64,000 nucleotides of DNA from Bugulina stolonifera (lineage: Eukaryota > Bryozoa > Gymnolaemata > Cheilostomatida > Bugulidae). Under the pieces are notes generated by a model, which was not told the DNA's origin, made no database searches, and saw only the letters and a list, made by a program, of their open reading frames with translations. Numbering within the stretch: position 1 is the first letter of the stretch; each line of letters opens with the position of its first letter. The stretch is taken from assembly GCA_935421135.1 (NCBI GenBank), contig OW285194.1, forward strand, positions 12,361,376-12,425,375, read 5' to 3'. This document shows, piece after piece, positions 1-9,700 of this stretch. The position numbers and the translations under genes are program-made.

Positions 1-61
1 GAATAATAACTCGATATATGAATTGAATTTCATCATTGCTTTATAAATTCTGTTTACTTAC

Positions 62-101
62 CGCTGGTCTCATTGGTGATGTTTGACTGTGAAACATTCA
101 T
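62..101 (-). CDS. possible first coding exon of a gene leaving the left edge
   Basis: On the minus strand an ATG (99-101) opens 13 codons that end in a strong GTAAGT donor at 61-56, in phase 1. The short peptide MNVSQSNITNETS carries three N-glycosylation sequons (NVS, NIT, NET), as the extracellular N-terminus of a receptor or other secretory protein might. There is no signal peptide in this exon, and the rest of the gene would lie to the left of the window. The product cannot be named, and a chance ORF plus donor is possible. Confidence 0.3.
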
Positions 102-1536
102 CTTTGTAGCTAATGCCAAAAAATTATAAAAGTTGTCCATGTTGAGCCATAAACGCAATATACTACCTCAGAATACACAATATGTTAATGACAGTCAAGT
201 TCATATCACTTTTATACTGCAGATGTATATCAAACGGTATAGCATATTCGATCCGCAAACTTACTATGTGTGCAGTAATTGGTCTGTAATTACATGTCAT
301 CAGATCAGAGAGTTTCCATAATACTGCCTTATAATTTTCTTACATGAAAGCGTATAATTTTCTATGGCCGCCATCTCATCACTTTAGGTTGTGCAATATG
401 TCTTGTACTACAAAGTAAAAAAACCAATATGGCCTCGAAACAAATAATTACACTGAGCACGTGCCTCTACATATCGTACATGTATAATGTATGGATGCTC
501 AGGGTATTATTATGCCCAACACATAATCAGTAGAAATTTGAAATATTCAATTAGACGAAATATAATTTATGATATTACACGTTATGTGTATTTTTAATTA
601 TTGTCATTTAACTGCAATAATTATGCCGTGTACCCCTGAAATAATTACATATATATCCATACAAGCAGTGCTTTTCATATAATATTTACTTTTTATGCAA
701 TTTCTCAGGCCTCATTACTAAATCAATTATTCGATTCACGTCTAGACATAAAATTAGCCTCAGGTCAAAAATTGCAAACAGACAAATAAGGGTGGGGGGC
801 GACTTCTATATTCCCTATATTTCCAGAGAAGAAATGCCACTAAAACATAAAACATAAGATACAGCCAGAAATAAATCATTTACTCTGAATAAAACAGTTA
901 ATATACATGTATGTACATGTACTTGTGTAATACACTTTTTAAATGACTTTGATTTATATAACGTGCACCTATCCAAAACTAACTCCTGGGTTTTGGAGCA
1001 ACTTGTCCTGATATTTTGCTTTTGCTTTGGCAAGTATGCTCCTAGTATTGGATTCACATTGATCAGATGTGTAAGTAATGCTAAGGTATGATCTAGTAGT
1101 ATGATGTCACACAGGAGGATAAATACAGTTCACCAAGTAAAACAATACCAACTAATTGAAGTAAATATTCACGTCTATTGTATCAATTCGCTCAAGGTCC
1201 AATCTGCAACAGTGCACAAAGTGGACAAAAATTGATTTCCAATTTGATTTAATCTATTCTAATGCTAGAAATATACATGAATATACTGTACATCAATATA
1301 GTTATATAAAATCAATTACTAATATAGATGCAAATCATTGGTTCACAGGCTATGTTATACAAATATTCTATGTGAGTTTATTTAGCCTTTGAAGAGTTAA
1401 TTTGTCTAAAGCATTGGTAGTCATAGGTAGTCTAGAACTATGTACAATACACAAACCTTTTGAACGGCAGTATAACACTGATTAGTGACTTTACTGACTC
1501 TGATATTCACTGCTCATGAAAACTGTGTATTAAATC
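102..1536. other. intergenic stretch upstream of the sulfotransferase gene
   Basis: I see no convincing exon on either strand. It is AT-rich, with scattered ATGTACATGT microsatellite fragments (around 905-920) and one half of a diverged direct repeat (776-843). It should contain the promoter and 5'UTR of the sulfotransferase gene, but no specific element can be identified. Confidence 0.5.
776..843 (+). repeat. dispersed repeat, copy 1
   Basis: About 65 bp that recur at 1873-1932. Both copies share the cores ACAGACAAATAAG and GGCGACTTCTATATTCCCT, followed by a similar CAGAGAA segment. The copies lie on either side of exon 1 of the sulfotransferase gene. The family is unknown. Confidence 0.6.
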
Positions 1537-4500
1537 ATGCATAAGTTAAGCTATTGCAAAATATGTATATTTTTGGCATCAACTGCGTCTATTTTAATTA
1601 TTCGTAGCAACAATTCTTCTGAGTCCCAACACTTGCAATCCGACTCGATCAACAAGTAAGTAAAATTTTACGTTTCATCGTTTTGAATGCTTTGCCTTAC
1701 ACGTGTCTGTTGAGAGAAATAGCAGTTATCAGCATTACTAGACAGGTAGATGACCATATCTTAAAAGAAGTTCAATCGTAGGTTAAAGCAGATAAATCTC
1801 TGCAAACTTTTAATAGGCACAGTAGTGTTTTATTTTATTCTTCACAACGATAAACAATTCTTACAAGTTACATACAGACAAATAAGTGGGGCGACTTCTA
1901 TATTCCCTTGCATCTACAGAGAATAAATGCTACCAAAGTAGGCTACAGTAGACTTGTTTTGTGCAGCTACCCTTTAGTGTATAGTGCACTTAAAATACAG
2001 CACAGATTAACTATAAGCAGTCTGAATATAGGCTATTTGCAGTGTATTACCTATTACCAAATAATTTTCTGTTTCCAGTGACAACTTTGTGCAATTACTT
2101 CCAAATAAGGACAAGATAAACTCACCTCTTATAAGAAGGCAGCCTGCTGTTCAAGTCCCTCATTCTGTATGGGAACTGAAATCGGTACCTGGTAACCACA
2201 GTCTTCCATTTGATAAGGAATTGGTGAAAAGACTCCAAGATGAAAGACAGACCAGAATCCATAGAGTAAGTGACTAACTACTACAATTAGTAAAATTATC
2301 AGATAGGGGAGAGCCAGGACACACTAGTCACAGTCTAAGGATACATAGGTTTGAAGTTGAACTATCTGTCTCTAGGCTCTTTTTCTCTACACCAACAAAT
2401 AATTTGGTTGTAGAGCTCTCACAGAATTGTAATTGACCGAAAAGCCATCACTAGTACATTTTACCGTTTGGGCCTATTAGTGACATGTATTACAAATTGC
2501 AGGCCTATTGAGCCATGTGCAAGGTTGAATGTAAAGTAAAAGGAGAGCCGAATCCTTCTACTTTTACACAATGTAAAAGTAGAAGTAAATAAGCACACAT
2601 GTCTGCCCATCTCTACCTGAGTGGTATTCGGTCCAAAGCAAATAGAAAACAGCTTTGTAGTCAACATATCCCAAAGCACAAAAAGCTACATTCAACATCT
2701 CATTCCCTTTTGATTTAGGTGTGTAATGAGCTGTCCAATCAGGGAGAAGTTGATAGAAGAGAGGTTTCCTTATTAGGACATGGTAACTGTTACTCTCTTC
2801 CTGATCCCCATATCATGATGTGTAGGATGCCTAAGGCAGGTTCCAAGGACTTACTCACCTTGCTGTGTTTAGCTATTGGACCTAAATGTTCCCCTGGCAT
2901 ATTCCAGTAAGTTCTACTCTATTTCTAATGTAAGTCATGGTTGGGCCTACGTAATGTTATATATGTCAGCAGGTGACCTTGTTATTCTCTAGCTAAGATT
3001 CTAAACTGTTAACCTGGTTGAACAATCAAGAGAGTGTATGACTTTCACCCATGGTGACATATGTACGGAAACTGTAACTGTTTACAGCACTCTTTGAAAG
3101 TTGTTATGTGCTACACTTTGAAAAAGTTTTCTCTGGTAACATTCAACTACTCTTTTCTACTACATCAACACATTTACATTTCTAGTAAAAGTTTTATTAT
3201 TAGGAAGGTTGACAATTTTATCCTGTGTAGCCTATGTTTGCTTGCCAGGCATCTCAAGCGAGCAGATATTGATGAATTAAAAAATGGTGACTACTTTAGT
3301 AGCTTCTTTTCTTTCATCACGGTAAGAAATCCGTGGACTAGACTGGTCAGCGCGTACACACAGAAATTTCTCCATTCCAACGAATACCTGTATATGATTC
3401 AGGCTGGGAAATGCAGAGACAGTAATAAGTAAGTATGATCTACAAATTATATGTGTGACTGTACGTTCTAACTATGGTTTTATAGGCCTATAAGTATAAC
3501 AATATGTAGACATTATGTGACTAATTAATTGGTGAAAATAGACTGGTCTTGTAATAGGGCTCACGTGCTTCATTTATATATCTCGTATGTTATTGAATAT
3601 CGTTAGCATCATATAAGACGGCATGCTACAAGTGTACGTACAGTACAGAGTTTATAATGCAGATGAAGTGATGTTAGCATGACTTTGTTTTTTAGATCTC
3701 TCACAGCTAAGCACATAAGATGGACGTTCCTTAGATTTCTAAATGACTGTGTGATACACTCTTGGAGAGAGAAGGGAGTGACGAACATGGACGAGCACTG
3801 GCGACCTCAGCATGTCCTTGGATCATTCTGCTCTATTAAATACTCTTACATACGTATGTATTGCTTTAGTAAACTGAGTTGCATTGCTAATCCATTTAGG
3901 TGCAGTATTGCACACTATGCTGATAGGCTGAGACTCATTTTAGTAGCTGAGGCAGTTTAAGTTGTTGGATACCCAAAAATAAACAAAGAAAACAACTTCT
4001 CATGTTTCCATTTTGACAAAGACCAAAGTACTTGTTCAGCAGAAACACAAGTGAAAAATGTAGATTTTTGCTGCAAAACTATTACAGTGAAACTTGCTTA
4101 ATTCAGCCTCTGATAATTAAAAAACTTGGTTAGTTCAAACTATTGGCTTTGGTCGGGTCCCTGCTGAACACTATATAAATGGCTTCAATTAAGTGAAATG
4201 ATTTTACTATTCAAACTCAAGCCTATTTCAAACCAATTATGGTGATCCCTTGGAGTTTTTCAGTGTTTATAAACATCATTTATGCGGCATGATATGACAA
4301 TAGTTCTGTTATTTTAGACAAACTTGAAACAGCAGATGTTGATCGAACGGTTCTACTCTACCAGTTTGGTGTTCGACGAGATTTTGAAAAGATATTGTCG
4401 ATGGCATATAGTAAACGCCTGCCATTTGAGAAGCAGAATATGACAACAGTTAAATATCCAGTTTTATGGTCTGCAGTAAAATCTGACATAGTAGATAAAC

Positions 4501-4559
4501 TTAGAATAATTTATGACCTAGATATTAAGTTATTTGACTATCCAAGTCGTCCAATATAG
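1537..4559 (+). CDS. carbohydrate sulfotransferase (HNK-1/chondroitin type), six exons
   Basis: Golgi type II membrane enzyme predicted to move sulfate from PAPS to a sugar on a glycan or glycosaminoglycan. Exons: 1537-1655, 2079-2265, 2719-2906, 3249-3428, 3696-3853, 4318-4559. Every junction is GT-AG and phase-consistent, giving 357 residues, normal for the Sulfotransfer_2 family. The start was chosen because the ATG opens a short cytoplasmic tail and a hydrophobic anchor (about residues 5-23: YCKICIFLASTASILII). The 5'-phosphosulfate-binding motif is CRMPKAGSKD (about 137-146). The 3'-phosphate-binding motif is TVRNPWTRLVSAY (about 189-201). Downstream are the family signatures DEHWRPQ and a C-terminal Y-D-x-x-x-K-L-F-x-Y segment. 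The usual Cys-Thr-Asn after PK.G is Ser-Lys-Asp here. The sugar acceptor cannot be deduced. Intron 5 carries a Tigger-like MITE. Confidence 0.93.
1873..1932 (+). repeat. dispersed repeat, copy 2
   Basis: Second copy of the repeat at 776-843, in the same orientation, inside intron 1 of the sulfotransferase gene. It is slightly shorter and diverged. Confidence 0.6.
4085..4266 (+). mobile_element. Tigger/pogo-like MITE, copy 1 (3' end degraded)
   Basis: Begins TA-CAGTGAAACTTGCTTAATTC and matches the complete copy at 60269-60457 over most of its length, including GGTTAGTTCAAACTATT and TTCAAACCAATTATGG. The right terminal inverted repeat is truncated or decayed. It lies in intron 5 of the sulfotransferase gene. 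CAGTG termini at a TA target fit the Tigger/pogo branch of the mariner superfamily. Confidence 0.75.
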
Positions 4560-4579
4560 CAAACTGTGTAATGTATGTT

Positions 4580-4585
4580 ATTAAA
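4580..4585 (+). terminator. likely poly(A) signal of the sulfotransferase gene
   Basis: ATTAAA, the common variant hexamer, starts 21 bases after the stop codon. It is the nearest candidate and is placed by position only. Confidence 0.4.
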
Positions 4586-4665
4586 ATATAGTCTTAGGTG
4601 GTACATGCTGTCTTGCACTCACTATATTTTAGTAGTAACTGTATTAACTAGCAATCTCAGCATCA

Positions 4666-4824
4666 TGTATATATACATGTACATGTATATATAGATACAT
4701 GTACATGTATATATACATGTACATGTATCTATACATGTACATGTATATATAGATACATGTACATGTATATATAGATACATGTACATGTATATATAGATAC
4801 ATGTACATGTATATATAGATACAT
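4666..4824. repeat. palindromic microsatellite (TACATGTA-rich)
   Basis: Tandem array of a 22-bp unit built from ATACATGTACATGTATATAT and AGATAC. Each unit is itself palindromic. It lies 3' of the sulfotransferase gene and is non-coding, although the repeat leaves long open frames. Confidence 0.9.
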
Positions 4825-5168
4825 ATCAAAATAGAGCGATGGGACACCATTGAACTAAACATTAGGGATTCATTCTCTTGATACTAGTCTGTTTTACTTA
4901 CATGTACGTCAGCCATTGTTTGTATAAGTTATTCTACATGTGAATCTTATTAAAAGGTAAATCTTATTCAAACTGTTGTTGTCGGGTCTTGTTACCATCT
5001 TAAAAAGTAGCTAATTAGCAGATGCTTTCCACACGCTCTTATATACCTACATGTAGTTATATTATTAAAATACAAATGTTATTTTACCTGAATTCATCCC
5101 TGGAGTGGTTCCCTAAACTTAAACAATGTGTACTTCCTCCAGGCTTACCTTATGTAAAAATCGTGAAA

Positions 5169-6350
5169 CATGCAATAACTGACCATACAATAACCGACCA
5201 TGCAATAGCTGACCATGCAATAACTGACCATACAATAACTGACCATGTAATAACTGACCATGTAATAACTGACCATGCAATAACTGACCATGTAATAACT
5301 GACCATGCAATAGCTGACCATGTAATAACTGACCATGTAATAACTGACTATGTAATAACTGACCATACAATAACTGACTATGTAATAACTGACCATGTAA
5401 TAACTGACCATGTAATAACTGACCATACAATAACTGACTATGTAATAACTGACCATGTAATAACTGACCATGCAATAACTGACCATGCAATAGCTGACCA
5501 TGTGATAACTGACCATGTAATAACTAACTATGTAATAACTGACCATACAATAACTGACCATGTAATAACTGACCATACAATAACTGACCATGTAATAACT
5601 GACCATACAATAACTGACCATGCAATAGCTGACCATACAATAGCTGACCATGCAATAGCTGACCATGTAATAACTGACTATGTAATAACTGACCATGTAA
5701 TAACTGACCATGTAATAACTGACCATACAATAACTGACTATGTAATAACTGACCATGCAATAGCTGACCATACAATAGCTGACCATGCAATAGCTGACCA
5801 TGTAATAACTGACTATGTAATAACTGACCATGTAATAACCTGACCATGTAATAACTGACCATACAATAACTGACTATGTAATAACTGACCATGCAATAGC
5901 TGACCATGTAATAACTGACCATGTAATAACTGACCATGCAATAGCTGACCATACAATAGCTGACCATGCAATAGCTGACCATGCAATAGCTGACCATGCA
6001 ACAACTGACCATACAATAACTGACCATGTAATAACTGACCATGCAATAGCTGACCATACAATAGCTGACCATGCAATAGCTGACCATGCAATAGCTGACC
6101 ATGCAATAGCTGACCATGCAATAACTGACCATACAATAACTGACCATGTAATAACTGACCATGTAATAACTGACCATGCAATAGCTGACCATGTAATAAC
6201 TGACCATGTAATAACTGACCATACAATAACTGACCATGCAATAGCTGACCATACAATAGCTGACCATGCAATAGCTTACCATTTAATAGCTGACCATGTA
6301 ATAATTGACCATGTAATAACTGACTATGCAATAGCAGACCATACAATAGC
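5169..6350. repeat. 15-bp satellite array, about 79 units
   Basis: Unbroken tandem array of a 15-bp unit with three main variants: CCATGTAATAACTGA, CCATACAATAACTGA and CCATGCAATAGCTGA. The unit is a multiple of three, so several frames stay open on both strands and give repetitive hypothetical peptides (ITDHV/IADHA; MVSYY/HGQLL). One extra C in TAATAACCTGACC (about 5831-5843) shifts the frame. The variants occur in runs rather than at random, which suggests higher-order amplification. There is no start context, splice site or conserved domain, so it is treated as non-coding. Confidence 0.95.
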
Positions 6351-6759
6351 CCCATTCATGATCATATTACAACATTGACAAGGCCAATGGAATCAACTAG
6401 TATTCGGTTTATTTGTGAATCTACAACAATATTTTGTTTTATACATACTACATAGGTTGAATCAACTACATCTACTGTTTTTCCATATGATTTCAACTGC
6501 TCTATGAAACAAATTGCTAATAACAATATTATGCATGATGTGATGTGAAAAGGAAAGTCTTCATTGAATAAACTTGATTGCTCTTCGGTTTGGCACAAGG
6601 GTTTTCCGTTGTCAGTTTGCAAGTTTGATGTTAAATAGTTTCAAGAATGGTTGCAGCCCTTACTGAAAGCAATGAGATGCTTACTTAAAATCAACAAGCA
6701 CCTTGTGAGCACTTTACCAACATTGCAAGCAACTTGCAAAGCCAAATTGGTTATCACAT
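6351..6759. other. spacer between the satellite and lipocalin A
   Basis: Probably the 3'UTR and 3' flank of the minus-strand lipocalin A gene. An 86-codon minus-strand open frame (6362-6622) has one hydrophobic stretch but no homology I recognise and no splice support, so it was not called. Confidence 0.4.
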
Positions 6760-9700
6760 TCAGTACTGCTCAAATAACTTGAGCAGATGTGGCTCAACAA
6801 GTGGGTAGGTGCAGCCAGTATGATTCACTACATACATTCCAAATATGCTGTTCAGCCAGTATCCCAGACCTTGCTGTCTAGCTACTTCCGTCATCTTCTT
6901 ATACTCTTCCTCTCTAGGAAATCTCTCTTTATGATAAAAATTTATACCTGCAAAACGGATAGTCGGTGTGAAACACACGATAACTACTTTATGGTAATAA
7001 TTATGTATATTATGTATTATCTACATCGTTTGTCATGTGCACAAACATAACAAGAGCTGCAGGTGATATTGCTCTACATTATATCCATTACAACCCATGA
7101 CACAGCAGTGTGGTGTGTATAATATAATATATAGATAATAGTGCATGGCTGAAAATACAATATTATGGATAGTACACTTTCTTTGGAATAGGTTAATACA
7201 GAGTTATCCCTCAACAGAAGTTTAAAGAGCAACAGAAAACGACTCCAACATTATGCACCATCTTCAAATGCCTAGCATTACAAAACGGTGCATGATATAA
7301 TCCAAAAGTGCGAAAGCTCACGGATGTTTACACTTTGTTACACTCACGACACTCTAGGAGTACTATAGCATTCACACAACTTAGTTAATATTATGCGTAA
7401 AGAAACAGTAAAAGAATCACCTGCGTTTCCTTTTGCTGGAAACTAACATCACATGCAGAGGTGTCCAAACCACTACTAATCACTTACAGGAAATTTACAG
7501 CGTACTGACCTGTGAAAGCGACTCGATTAAAATACTCAACACACTGGAACTCTATCACCCAATTATACTTGTCAGTCACTGGATCCACTCCCAAAGCTAC
7601 TACCGTATTAGGCCACACGATCATGGGTAACCAGGGCCAGTGTCCGTGCATATGTCCAATCGGGTGACCTGCATCCAATCAGAGACGAGTGTCACATACA
7701 TATACAGACTTTTGAGACAACATAGAACTTCTATGATATATTTATAATGAAGATTTTGCAGTTTTATTGCATAACATGTAATTGTGTAAATAGTTTGTTT
7801 TCATTGCAATCATTTTTAAATCCTAGTAGGTAGTAGATGGTGTATCATTCTGACTGAATACTGATAGAAAGTTTGCAAATATGCCAATTCAAATATAAAT
7901 TGCATACTAGTGCCATGGTTTAGATATACAAAGTTTTGAAAACTTAGCAAACTCGCACTTGACCACCTAATTAATCCCAGATACTTGGCATACATTCAAG
8001 GGAAAGAGCCTAGAACAAAGGCTAAAACAACACTCCCTCCATCTTACCATTTAGGTTGAAGGTGAGATTTGCCCACTGCTGTGTTTCCTGACAATACAGA
8101 GTGAAGTTATCAAATATATGGTTAGACTCAGGTCTATAGTGCTTCACAGACCTCTCACATCCACATAGAGATATAGGTTGAGTGATATCATTATAGGCCA
8201 ACTCATACCTACAACATTAAATCACAAGCTATCATTGGCATTTCTCGTCAGAGATCATAGGCTTAGGCTACCATTAAATTGTATAGGTCGAGATCATAGG
8301 CTATCATTGGCATGTACAGGCAGGGATCTTAGGCTACCATGGAAGTGTGTAGGTAAAGATCACAGGCTACCATGGGAATTCACAGGTAAAGATTGCACTC
8401 TACCTTGACATAATAGACCCTTTTCCACAGCTCGATGTTTCAGTTTTGAAACATGGAGTTGTCTTCCCCCTCAGGGGAAGGGTTTTCTATATAATCCCAA
8501 TGTAGAGTCTTACATTATTAGGATTCTTGGTGTCCCTAATTAAATGAGAATTTTATCTTGCAACTATGTTGTATAAAACCTGCACACAATTGCTATGCAT
8601 AACATTGAAGTAATTTTGTATCATGCATAACTGATTTACAAGCAAAATACCTCTGCAAAGCTAATGTCTCTACCTGGAGGTAGCCAACCCTGGAACAGGA
8701 ACTGAGCTCTGCTCTTTGATTGGACAGTAATAGCTATGAAACAACCTCCCTAGTTTCAATGAAAGAGACATGATTAATGCATCTAACCCACTGCTTGTAC
8801 CCATTATTGAATTCTTGTGGTAAATGGCACTTGGGAACATTGTCAATGAATAATCCACTGCACAGCAAAATATACCTTTGTTCTTGAATGACAATATTTA
8901 TTATTATACCAGTGCTACCTTGCCTGATGTAACAGGACATACACACAGAAACTGTACAGGTAGATGCCCAGCTGTAACAGAATGATTGCAATACTGATAT
9001 TTATCATACATATGCTCAAATAACATTATTATAATTGGATCCTGCTTAGGCCCAAAACTATAAATAAATGTTGTTGACAATATATTCTACAATAACAGTT
9101 CAGCGACTGAGAAGTGCACAACTGCTATAGCAGATCATTTACAATTGTAACATTTTCTATCATTTGCAATAGCCTATTATAATGGAGGATTCAACACAAT
9201 TTTTTGAAAACAACCTTATTAGTCTTGCTGAAGTAAACACCTGGAGCCTGGAATCTGAAAGATTACTGCAGGAAGCGGGGTTGCAAGTTATCTGGAACAC
9301 GAGCTGAATTATGTGCTAGTGTATACTACATGTACAATCATAAAATACCAGAAAAGCCTGGTGTAAGAGAAGAAGAAATGTCTAAAAAGATTGATTATAA
9401 AGCACTTTTCAGTGCTGAATGTTCATCACCAGATCCACACAAGTTGAAGGCTTGGGTCAATGAAAAGGAAGGTATGGGTACATGGCCCCCATTATCATAT
9501 ATTGAAATCGTGAAGTTCATAACTAAGCATGGCCAATCCTTGTCTGCCGATGCTCTTGCTTCTTATAAAACTGGTAAAGGGTTCAGTTACTTTTACAATG
9601 ACTGGCTACAAGAGGTATGGTACCACAACATCAATAAGAGTAGTTCTGCCTGCTACGTTAAATCTCAATGCATACCTAGCAATCGGCTAAATGACCCTCC

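Noticed and set aside
5022..6355. Several long open frames (up to 273 codons) across the 15-bp satellite on both strands
   Set aside because: They are pure products of a repeat whose length is a multiple of three. They occur in overlapping frames with no domain, splice or start support.
6362..6622. 86-codon minus-strand open frame with one hydrophobic segment
   Set aside because: It sits in the expected 3'UTR of lipocalin A, has no recognised domain and no splice signals.
8670..8894. A 74-codon frame conserved in two places (also 11542-11766)
   Set aside because: The two copies are the inverted arms of the foldback element; conservation reflects transposition, not coding constraint, and one arm has small changes with no family match.
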